Source: Polynucleobacter sp. MWH-UH2A
GTDB lineage: Bacteria > Pseudomonadota > Gammaproteobacteria > Burkholderiales > Burkholderiaceae
Assembly (NCBI RefSeq): GCF_018687195.1
Contig: NZ_CP061321.1
Coordinates: 1,240,001-1,304,000, forward strand
Length of the DNA stretch: 64,000 bases
Reading direction: 5' to 3'
Below the pieces are notes generated by a model. It worked only from the letters and a program-made list of their open reading frames with translations. It was not told the origin of the DNA and ran no database searches. Shown here one piece after another: positions 54,564 through 62,051 of the stretch. Position 1 is the stretch's first letter, and each line of letters starts with the position of its first letter. The position numbers and the translations under genes were made by a program.

Positions 54564-55805
54564 TTAGGAATACAGTTTTGCCGCCTTTTTCATGTCGACC
54601 CGCATACGCTCAACGAGTATCGTTGGGGCAAGAACTTTCACATGCGGAGTCATGCTACGTAACCACCAAACCAATTCTTCTTGCAACTTGATGGTGGTTG
54701 TTACTTCCGAAGCTAGGTCATCATCCCTTGGATCAAGCTTGGTTTTTAAGGGTTTAATCAGTTGATTTCTCCCAATGGGGGTTTCGCCAAGCAATAATGC
54801 AGTGCCAAAATCCACCACCATTTTTAATTCAATATCTTTTCCATAAATCTCTTGGTCCATTTTTGGAACGGCAATTCCCCTATCCAGCCGAGATTTCAAT
54901 TCCACCTGGGATCTCGGCTTGTACTGGCCGCCAATATATTTGGCCTGAGAAATGCGGTTTAGCAAAAACGAATGAAGTATTGCACCCCTTGAGTCATCCG
55001 TAGCAAACAGATAGGTTCTAACACCCCGTTGCACCAAGAGATGAGGGTGAATAATAAATGGCTCTTCCCTGCCTTTATATTTAATCTCCAATCGAGTCTC
55101 ATGGAGCAAAGATTCGTAGATGGCGCGCTGCACTGCGGGTTTAACAGTTGGCTTTTTAAATTCAATAAAGTCAGGCCATTGCTCTAATTTCGTAAGCCAC
55201 TTTCGAGTTTGGGTGCTAGCCTGATCAGTACTTGTATTAGCTTGAATCACAATTAGGTTTGCAGCGCCAGCAATGGCCTTTTCATAGTAGGGCTCTAAAT
55301 CTTTTTGTATTTCTGAAGGTAGCCAATTACTACCGAGTTTTTTGAGCATACCAAAAGCAATGGTTTCATTTAACCCAAAGCCGGCAACCTTAAACGGCGA
55401 CCCTTTACGTTTATTCCACCAAACTTTACCTCTGGAAGTTTCAATCTCTTCTGATCCAAGGTCTTTGAGGGCCCTTTGCAAAATATCAATGTCACTTTGG
55501 ATATAGCGCAGAAAGTTTTGTCTTTTTAGCTCCAAATCATCTGCCTTCATGCCGCCCTCGCCGTCAGGCAGGCCATAGCGTGCAAATAACACTGTAGCAA
55601 CTTGCTCTTTTGAGCCATCTTGCTCATAAGAGGGAATGCGCTTTAATAAATCCCAGCGCCGCTGAAAAACCTCAAGCGCTTTCTTTTCTTCCTTTTCGGT
55701 TTTGGATGTGGATTTAGAGAATTTTTTATTCATTTGCGCCAACTCATTATGAAACGACTCTTCATCGTAAACCAAGATGGCTATAAATTGCACTACTTCC
55801 CTCAT
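54564..55805 (-). CDS. WYL-domain protein, regulator 2
   Basis: The 413-residue protein has an N-terminal helical region with a winged-helix-like segment (KKALEVFQRRWDLLKRIPSY) and a WYL domain around 228-290 (LLHETRLEIKYKGREEPFII, HPHLLVQRGVRTYLFA). A C-terminal domain with TTIKLQEELVWWLRSMTPHV follows, typical of the WCX end. I infer that it binds the ACGAT-N7-ATCGY sites A to D, one of which precedes its own operon. Its ATG overlaps the 50-residue gene's stop by four bases. Confidence 0.82.
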   Translation of the reverse strand: MREVVQFIAILVYDEESFHNELAQMNKKFSKSTSKTEKEEKKALEVFQRRWDLLKRIPSYEQDGSKEQVATVLFARYGLPDGEGGMKADDLELKRQNFLRYIQSDIDILQRALKDLGSEEIETSRGKVWWNKRKGSPFKVAGFGLNETIAFGMLKKLGSNWLPSEIQKDLEPYYEKAIAGAANLIVIQANTSTDQASTQTRKWLTKLEQWPDFIEFKKPTVKPAVQRAIYESLLHETRLEIKYKGREEPFIIHPHLLVQRGVRTYLFATDDSRGAILHSFLLNRISQAKYIGGQYKPRSQVELKSRLDRGIAVPKMDQEIYGKDIELKMVVDFGTALLLGETPIGRNQLIKPLKTKLDPRDDDLASEVTTTIKLQEELVWWLRSMTPHVKVLAPTILVERMRVDMKKAAKLYS

Positions 55806-55954
55806 GCTAGCTCCTGAGGATAACGAGCCACTGATCCCTCCCCGTACTCAATCTCCAACTGCTCTTTTGCTTCTGCAGGAGAATTGGCTAGAACCTGAAC
55901 TTTTTGATAATCATGATTTAGCGGTATGCGAACGAATGCCACAAATAACTTCAT
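55802..55954 (-). CDS. Unknown 50-residue protein coupled to WYL-2
   Basis: The frame from the ATG at 55954 reads MKLFVAFVRIPLNHDYQKVQ and ends SVARYPQELA: a compact, acidic alpha/beta mini-protein (VLANSPAEAKEQLEIEYGEG). A GGAGGG site lies three to five bases upstream, stronger than for the longer frame at 55993. It is the first gene of the two-gene WYL-2 operon and its stop overlaps the WYL start (ATGA). It may modulate the regulator. No family recognised. Confidence 0.6.
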   Translation of the reverse strand: MKLFVAFVRIPLNHDYQKVQVLANSPAEAKEQLEIEYGEGSVARYPQELA

Positions 55955-55986
55955 CAACCCTCCGAATAAATGATAGGAAATTGATG

Positions 55987-56016
55987 ATTGCAAATCAAAA
56001 CGATGGGATTTATCGT
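55987..56016 (-). promoter_or_regulatory. Regulon-2 palindrome, site D
   Basis: On the minus strand: ACGAT-AAATCCC-ATCGT (56000-56016), then TTTGATTTG and CAATCA, a weaker -10. It lies 46 bases before the 50-residue/WYL-2 operon, consistent with autoregulation. Confidence 0.6.
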
Positions 56017-56073
56017 CTTTTTACCTCTATCAAAAGAGTTGGCCAAGCTTGACTAATTTGATTGAGCAATAAA

Positions 56074-57072
56074 CTACTCTACCGAAACCTGCCCAATCAC
56101 CGCGCCAGGTTTATTAAGCGCCTCAGCGCGCTTTGCAACATACTCTGGGTTTTTAGAGTTGACTAAACCCAATTGTTTTTGGGTGCCATCGCCCGATTGC
56201 ACCACTACCGAGTCCGGTCCAACCGCTCTGACCGAATCCATCACGCTGCCATCAAGCTTAGTGGCAGGTTTGACATTCATTTTTAATGTGGGAAGCTCTG
56301 TTGCACTACTGGCATTAGTTGCGCCCTCCATCGCGGGCTGTGCCTGGCTAATTGGCGGCACAGTTGAGGGCGGCATTACAAGAGGTGCAGGGGTAAAGGA
56401 TTGAGCCGGCTGGACCGGCACCACTACGGCACTTGGCGAAAACTCCTTCTGCACCTCTTTTCCATTGCTACGTAACTGGTTTTCAGTCACGCCATCGAGT
56501 TCTTTAAAGGCTTCGCCCGAGCGATTCTGAATATCTTTCGCACTTTTCGCCACGTTCTTCGAGCCCAATGGCAATGCAACCAAAACATAGGTGCGAATAC
56601 GATTTCCTTCAGCCACGTGCTTCATCTCGACCGTCTCTACTCCTGAGATATCTACATCAGGGCAAAGACTACGCACAGTCAATTCTGAACTCTCAACTGA
56701 GGCAGCATCATTATCAGCGCGATACATCTTCATTTGGCTGCGCACCTTACCGCCAGCACCCGTGCAAATCTTCACATAGGCCATGGTTTTTGCCTTGAGG
56801 TCAGCCATCGAGAAGTCACTGCTAATGGCGGTGCCATTTTCATAGATCACCCCAGACTCTTTGGGCAACTTATACATCCAGTCAGGAGCCTCACTGATGG
56901 CTTGTTTTGCCACACGAGCCTGCTGGCGATAATCGTCTTGCTGCTGATTTTGCACTTGCTGCACAGGATTGCTACCGCAGGCAGCCAGCACAAGACTCAA
57001 TGCTCCACCTGCAGCAATACTGCGAATGCTGCCAATACTTTGTACAGCGCGCACATTCGAGTGTTTATTCAT
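56074..57072 (-). CDS. LPP20-like lipoprotein
   Basis: The 332-residue protein has a lipoprotein signal ending VLAAC (Cys near 32) and, after a Gln-rich stretch, a domain with APDWMYKLPKESGVIYENGT typical of the LPP20 family. The C-terminal third is Pro/Ser/Thr-rich, then has VNSKNPEYVAKRAEALNKPG. I chose the second of two tandem ATGs since GGAAGG then lies five bases away. It is the last gene of the operon with a DUF4407 protein and another lipoprotein, probably an envelope complex. Confidence 0.72.
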   Translation of the reverse strand: MNKHSNVRAVQSIGSIRSIAAGGALSLVLAACGSNPVQQVQNQQQDDYRQQARVAKQAISEAPDWMYKLPKESGVIYENGTAISSDFSMADLKAKTMAYVKICTGAGGKVRSQMKMYRADNDAASVESSELTVRSLCPDVDISGVETVEMKHVAEGNRIRTYVLVALPLGSKNVAKSAKDIQNRSGEAFKELDGVTENQLRSNGKEVQKEFSPSAVVVPVQPAQSFTPAPLVMPPSTVPPISQAQPAMEGATNASSATELPTLKMNVKPATKLDGSVMDSVRAVGPDSVVVQSGDGTQKQLGLVNSKNPEYVAKRAEALNKPGAVIGQVSVE

Positions 57073-57103
57073 CATAACCTTCCCTTTTCAATGAAATTGA
57101 TTG

Positions 57104-57943
57104 TTAGAACTTATCTACTACCGTCCACTGATTGACTCCTGAGCGAACGGTTACTAAGGTAAAACGGACTGCTTGATTCAAATGCATTTCTGTTTTTGAG
57201 ACCATCTGATAAATATTTCCCCTCCATTTGCGTAGCGCTGAATACGAGGTGCCATCTTTGGCGTCTCGAGAACTCAAGCTAATTTGATCTCCAACACGAA
57301 TAAAAGGCTTATCTTGCGCATACGGAAAATTCGTACAGATTTCTCTTCGGGTCGATTGCTGCTCGCTAGTCAAGTAGTGCGCTGGCTGAACTGAAGTCTT
57401 TGCTTCAGTTGTTTCTTCAAAGTAACAACGCGGTGTTGCCAAGGGAGAGGATGTCGGGACAGCACGGATATCTTGCTCAATGACATTACGCGCTACTTCA
57501 CTACCCTGACAGGAAAAATGAAGTGACCAGATGCGATATTTAATAAGCGAGTAATAGCTCTTACTTATTTTTCCTGGATAGCTATTACCATCTACGCCAT
57601 CTACTGTATAAAAGCGATTGCGTCTGAGCTGCTCTTCTAACAGCGCGGCTTGCTCGGTACGCCGCTCGCAATCTGGCTCAAAACGAACCAAGTCCTCGTA
57701 GCTTAAACGCTCAAAATTAGATACCGCAACAGGTGATGCAGATTGTCCAGCACTTTGCCCGGATGTTTTGATGTAATTGCCTTGAGCATTATTGGCCTGA
57801 TAATTGCTTTGTGCCACTGGCTTAGAGTATGTGCTTGATGCTTGGGGCTTATAGGTTTGCGTATAGCTATTATTACTATAGCGAGGCGAGCTTGAGCATG
57901 CCAGCAATAGCGTGAGTAAGCCGATCACTAAAGCTATTTTCAT
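57104..57943 (-). CDS. Lipoprotein of unknown function
   Basis: The 279-residue protein has a lipoprotein signal (KIALVIGLLTLLLACSSS, Cys at 16), a Ser/Tyr/Gln-rich linker of about 70 residues (YSNNSYTQTYKPQASSTYSK) and a C-terminal domain with four cysteines (DCERR, SCQGS, PRCYFEE, EICTNF). No family recognised. Its ATG overlaps the DUF4407 stop by four bases, so the two should be made together. Confidence 0.7.
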   Translation of the reverse strand: MKIALVIGLLTLLLACSSSPRYSNNSYTQTYKPQASSTYSKPVAQSNYQANNAQGNYIKTSGQSAGQSASPVAVSNFERLSYEDLVRFEPDCERRTEQAALLEEQLRRNRFYTVDGVDGNSYPGKISKSYYSLIKYRIWSLHFSCQGSEVARNVIEQDIRAVPTSSPLATPRCYFEETTEAKTSVQPAHYLTSEQQSTRREICTNFPYAQDKPFIRVGDQISLSSRDAKDGTSYSALRKWRGNIYQMVSKTEMHLNQAVRFTLVTVRSGVNQWTVVDKF

Positions 57944-59403
57944 GACGCTTTAACGCCCAGATCCATTTGGCCTACAAAGGGAAATACTCTGGCACCAGCC
58001 GACTTACTCTCCTGCTCACTAGATGTTGACTCTTGAGAATTGCTTTGAGTAAATGGCTTACCAGCCATATTCACCGTGGGCACTACCACGCGATTGACGA
58101 ACTGGTTAGCTGCCTGAGTAAAGCTTTGTGTAAATTGATGCTGCGCACGCGCATAGGCATTGGCTTGGCGTTTGAGCTCGATGAGCTCTTGTCGCAATTT
58201 CTCATTTTCTAAGTCTTGAGTGAGTTTTTGCTGCACCAGCTGCGAATCCATTTCTTGGCGCTTGGCAAATTGCTCTTTAAGTACTAGCGCATGCTCATGA
58301 CGAGCCAATTCAATTTGCGCATCTGATTCTAAACGCCGTTCATTACTTTGGTTAACACGATCTAAGGTCACTGTTTTGTGGTCATAAGCATAGATTGCCA
58401 TTTCATGCCCTAAGGGGGACTGCCCTGCCTGCAGCTTTAATAGGATTGGCATGAGCTCAAGGCATAGTTGCAATAGCGTCAGAAGGGCATACTTTAAAAA
58501 AGCGCCAGGATTGTGGCGTACTAAAGAAGACAACACATCAGCTGATGCGACATTGATGTAGGCCTCATTAATCGCGGTTGCTTTTTCTAAGTCCTGGGCA
58601 ATGTCTTTTTTGGCGGTATCAATATTGCCTTGCGCTTGAGTAATGGCGTCGCCCATTTGGGTTAACTCAGCCTCTTTGGGCGCTACGTACGCGCGATAGG
58701 CCTCACGATAAAGACCTTCAATACGTTCACACTCACGCTTGTCTTTTGCATACAGATTAATAATTTCATGCTCATCCAAATCTGGTGCAAAGGTAGTTTT
58801 GGTTTTTTTGGTGTAGTCAGCAAAACATTGATTAACTACACCACGCTGACGCACTAACTCTGGCGTTAAATTAGCAATATCTTTTTTGAGTTTGGCAGAT
58901 CTGCCCTCTAAATCATTGAGGTTTTGAGTTTTGTCAGCTAGTTCGTATTTTTCTTGATAGCGCTCTTTGGCTTCTGTAAAACGGCCATCTTTCATATCTT
59001 GCGCATGAATAGCGAGCTCTGACTTTAAAAATAAGGGCATCGTAAATTGACTGCTGAGCGAACCAATCACCGTAATGAGAAACACCCGAATTCCCAAATA
59101 GACATAGGTCAGTTTTTTATCGGTTTCATAGCGCGTATCAGCAAGGTAAATAAAATTGCGGTCAAGCACTAAGACGATAGCTGCACCAATGATGGCAAAC
59201 ACCAATGACATGAGAATCTGCAGCGCAATATGCAAATCCATCGCCAAAAACCATCCTGCAATGCCAAATTGCAGCGCAGCTAAAAAACTGGCAAAGGCAA
59301 TAGCGGCGCCAATCTTGCTAAGGCTCCCCACTTCTTCCGCAGGGGTTCTTGCGCTAATTCGATGGCCGGTGAGAAAAACGAGATATTGACGAACCGTGGT
59401 CAT
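57940..59403 (-). CDS. DUF4407 membrane protein
   Basis: The 487-residue protein has four membrane helices: two near 30-80, one near 100-125 (LGIRVFLITVIGSLSSQFTM) and one near 290 (FLKYALLTLLQLCLELMPIL). Between and after them are long charged coiled coils (helices around 145-250 and 325-400), which fits the DUF4407 family. The C-terminus is Ser/Glu-rich. It may form a large envelope assembly with the lipoproteins encoded next. The ATG at 59403 is preceded by GGGTGGG; a regulon-1 palindrome lies 48 bases upstream. Confidence 0.8.
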   Translation of the reverse strand: MTTVRQYLVFLTGHRISARTPAEEVGSLSKIGAAIAFASFLAALQFGIAGWFLAMDLHIALQILMSLVFAIIGAAIVLVLDRNFIYLADTRYETDKKLTYVYLGIRVFLITVIGSLSSQFTMPLFLKSELAIHAQDMKDGRFTEAKERYQEKYELADKTQNLNDLEGRSAKLKKDIANLTPELVRQRGVVNQCFADYTKKTKTTFAPDLDEHEIINLYAKDKRECERIEGLYREAYRAYVAPKEAELTQMGDAITQAQGNIDTAKKDIAQDLEKATAINEAYINVASADVLSSLVRHNPGAFLKYALLTLLQLCLELMPILLKLQAGQSPLGHEMAIYAYDHKTVTLDRVNQSNERRLESDAQIELARHEHALVLKEQFAKRQEMDSQLVQQKLTQDLENEKLRQELIELKRQANAYARAQHQFTQSFTQAANQFVNRVVVPTVNMAGKPFTQSNSQESTSSEQESKSAGARVFPFVGQMDLGVKAS

Positions 59404-59433
59404 ACACCCACCCATAAATAAAAGGATGAGTGA

Positions 59434-59465
59434 AGTATTGCGAGCTAAAAGCTCATAGGATGAGC
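59434..59465. promoter_or_regulatory. Regulon-1 palindrome upstream of the DUF4407 operon
   Basis: TAAAAGCTCAT-AGG-ATGAGCTTTTA (59446-59470; core GCTCA-TAGGA-TGAGC, 59451-59465) is the longest copy, with 11-base arms. On the minus strand AATACT follows 11 bases after the core; on the plus strand AAAACT does. It could serve the DUF4407 operon and the small gene at 59588. Confidence 0.65.
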
Positions 59466-59587
59466 TTTTAGCCTACAAAACTAAAAATAGCGTGTAACCC
59501 AGCTCAAAATCAATGTCGCATTGCAGTATTAAAAATTAAAGCCATTTTGATCACGCGGGCGTATATTTAACTGATAGAGGGATGCAA

Positions 59588-59785
59588 ATGAAACGCATCG
59601 TTGACATCTACCGTAAGCATCAGCCAAATCAAGTGCTGTGGACTTATATTGTCAATTTAGGTGGCGATGGTAGTCATCCCAGCATTGAAGACTTCAGACA
59701 AGAAGGGCTCACTTTGGCCGCCATTGATTGCAGAGCGTCTTTGGAAGAGCTTGATACTGCTGTGCATTTAGAGATCTTGAGATAA
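59588..59785 (+). CDS. Unknown 65-residue protein
   Basis: The protein (KRIVDIYRKHQPNQVLWTYI, then GGDGSHPSIEDFRQEGLTLA) is small, soluble and without a family I know. The ATG at 59588 has GAGGG seven bases upstream and is preferred to one two codons earlier. It lies divergent from the DUF4407 operon and shares its palindrome. Confidence 0.55.
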   Translation: MKRIVDIYRKHQPNQVLWTYIVNLGGDGSHPSIEDFRQEGLTLAAIDCRASLEELDTAVHLEILR

Positions 59786-59803
59786 GAGTCGTTAAAAGCA
59801 ACC

Positions 59804-60154
59804 ATGGCCAATAGTGCACTCCATGCCATTGCGATTGAGGGGTATAAGCACTCTGAACCGAGCTTTTACCAGGAATACTGCAAGCTCGTAGAGGGCATTA
59901 CCCATCTCATTTGGGCAATATCCAAAAATCATCCTCATGAACTTGATTACACAAGCTTTACAGAATCCTATGATCGGGCTAGTGCTGAACCCGTTCTGCA
60001 AGTAGTCATTGGCTCAAGCAAGAATGAGGCCTTTGTCCACATCTATATTTCAAAGGAAAAAAGCTTTGTGATTGGCAAGTCTGGCAAAGGAGCGTCGGTC
60101 AAGACTGCTGAACAAGCTCTAGAAATGATTAAACAGATTTTGCCGGCTATCTAA
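59804..60154 (+). CDS. Unknown 116-residue protein
   Basis: The 116-residue protein has a helical first half and a strand-rich second half (LQVVIGSSKNEAFVHIYISK, FVIGKSGKGASVKTAEQALE) ending in a helix. No membrane segment or signal; no family recognised. It follows the 65-residue gene by 18 bases and is likely in the same transcript. Confidence 0.55.
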   Translation: MANSALHAIAIEGYKHSEPSFYQEYCKLVEGITHLIWAISKNHPHELDYTSFTESYDRASAEPVLQVVIGSSKNEAFVHIYISKEKSFVIGKSGKGASVKTAEQALEMIKQILPAI

Positions 60155-60186
60155 AGCTCAGTATTTAGAAAGCCCAAGGCAAAACC

Positions 60187-60717
60187 TTATCGCATCTCTT
60201 TGCCTTGCTCAACCAGAATATCAAACACTTTTTCCATTTTGGAGTTGGTTCCACGAATACCCAGAACCACTGCTTGCGACCATGCAAAATATTCCTGCCT
60301 GCGCTTCAAATCCCAGCCCGTTGGGGGTGAACTTAAAATGTCACGCAGATTACAAATCTTATCCGCAAGCTTAACTAACTTGGCCTCATGGCTTGCAAAT
60401 GGCGCATGCTCAACCTGCTTACGCTTTCGCACCTCTTTTGGCAGTGATTTATCGTCACTGACTTCTTTGACAATCGAGGCTACTTTTCTGCCAAAGTGAG
60501 CCAAGAGCTCCTCTTCGGTCGTTTCGGTATCTTCAATCACATCGTGCAATAAGGCGGCACACAAAATATCCCAAGAGACCACTCCACCCTCATTTACGAG
60601 GACATTCACGAGTTCAATGGGGTGATTAATGTAGGGTGTAATTTGCGCATCTTTGCGACGCTGATTTTTATGTTTCTCAGCGGCAAACGATAAGGCATGA
60701 ACAAAATGATTAATCAT
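60187..60717 (-). CDS. HD-domain ppGpp-hydrolase-like protein
   Basis: The 176-residue protein has only the HD hydrolase part of the RelA/SpoT family: HALSFAAEKHKNQRRKDAQI then TPYINHPIELVNVL, the metal motif LLHDVIEDTETTEEEL, and KLADKICNLRDI. Such single-domain enzymes (MESH1-like) hydrolyse ppGpp or NADPH. The His/Asp residues (HD near 54) are intact. It marks the return to ordinary sequence after the accessory region. Confidence 0.82.
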   Translation of the reverse strand: MINHFVHALSFAAEKHKNQRRKDAQITPYINHPIELVNVLVNEGGVVSWDILCAALLHDVIEDTETTEEELLAHFGRKVASIVKEVSDDKSLPKEVRKRKQVEHAPFASHEAKLVKLADKICNLRDILSSPPTGWDLKRRQEYFAWSQAVVLGIRGTNSKMEKVFDILVEQGKEMR

Positions 60718-60755
60718 GCTCTCAATTATAGAGATGCTTGATTGCTAACTAGTTT

Positions 60756-62051
60756 TCAATGAACCAAAGAGCTCTCGACAAATTGAGCAACCGTCAGAAG
60801 ATGTTCATCTCCCCCGTAATTACCCATCAACTGAATTCCGAGGGGTAATCCATTGGCTGATTTCCCTGCAGGCAGATTAATTGCTGGAATACCCAAGTAA
60901 CTAGCGAGAGCACAGAACGACGGATCGCCCGTCCATGTGAGATCTCTAGGGGCCTCGCCCGTTGCCGGCGCTAGTAACAGTCCATCAAATTCTTTAAATA
61001 TCTCACTCACCGATTTGCGTAACTGGGCTTGCTGGTTTAATGCGACCTCATATTCAGCCTGAGAGTATTCCACCCCTTTGGCAGCAAGTTCTTTGATGTT
61101 TTCGCAAAGAAGTTCTGAATGATTTCGTAGATGCTCACGGTGTATCTGCGCAGCCTCATAAGCCATAATCGTCGGCATTTGATTTACGCCATCCCAGTAT
61201 TGCTTGGGTAACTCTACCGCCTCAACGCTTGCGCCCGCTTGTTGTAATTTTTTAATCGCCGTTTGGATCGCCTGTTCTTGCTCAGCACTCATTAAGTGAT
61301 CAAATGGTGTTTTGAGCAATGCAATCTTAGGTATATGGTTGATGCTCAATTGCGCTACGTCGCTTACCTTTGTTTTAGCACCCTGATAAACACTGCCCTC
61401 TTTGAGCAATTGATAGGCATATGCGACATCTTCTACCGATCGAGTAAAGAACCCAATGTGATCCAATGCATATGAAAGTGGATGGGCACCTTCTTTTGAG
61501 ATAGCAACAAAACTTGGCTTAAATCCCACGACCCCACAAAATGCAGCAGGTCTGACAACCGAGCCCACCGTCTGTGTACCCAGAGCCAGCGGGACAATAC
61601 CAGCGGCGACCGCTGCAGCAGATCCGCTAGATGAACCGCCGGGAGTATGAGCAGAATTGTGAGGATTGACCGTTGGGCCGGGTGTTTTCCAGGCAAATTG
61701 AGTAGTTACCGTCTTGCCAAAAACAATTCCGCCTAAAGCTCTGATCTTCTGGACGATTGGCGCATCTTGCGATGGACGATGATTGGTGTAGATTGGCGAG
61801 CCGTTGGTGGTTGGCAAATCTTGAGTATTAATAATGTCCTTGATGCCAATTGGGATACCCGATAAAGGGCCTGGCGCAATCGACTTGATTAAATCTTCTA
61901 GGGAATGCCTAGAAACAAAAGCCTTTAAATTTGACTCTAATTGATTAGCCAACTCAAATGCATCCTTCAGCAAATCCTTTGGATCAAGCTGGTGCGCGTC
62001 AATTTGTTTAGCTGCTGCGATTAAACCCAAAGCTTGGTGACTATTCTTCAT
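60756..62051 (-). CDS. Amidase signature-family enzyme
   Basis: The 431-residue enzyme has the amidase signature with its Ser-cisSer-Lys triad: the Lys in GIPIGIKDIINTQD, the central GGSSSGSAAAVAAG, and the nucleophile in LGTQTVGSVVRPA. The substrate is not clear; its pairing with an M20 peptidase suggests turnover of an N-acyl compound. The ATG at 62051 overlaps the peptidase stop by four bases; an upstream TTG is less likely. Confidence 0.88.
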   Translation of the reverse strand: MKNSHQALGLIAAAKQIDAHQLDPKDLLKDAFELANQLESNLKAFVSRHSLEDLIKSIAPGPLSGIPIGIKDIINTQDLPTTNGSPIYTNHRPSQDAPIVQKIRALGGIVFGKTVTTQFAWKTPGPTVNPHNSAHTPGGSSSGSAAAVAAGIVPLALGTQTVGSVVRPAAFCGVVGFKPSFVAISKEGAHPLSYALDHIGFFTRSVEDVAYAYQLLKEGSVYQGAKTKVSDVAQLSINHIPKIALLKTPFDHLMSAEQEQAIQTAIKKLQQAGASVEAVELPKQYWDGVNQMPTIMAYEAAQIHREHLRNHSELLCENIKELAAKGVEYSQAEYEVALNQQAQLRKSVSEIFKEFDGLLLAPATGEAPRDLTWTGDPSFCALASYLGIPAINLPAGKSANGLPLGIQLMGNYGGDEHLLTVAQFVESSLVH

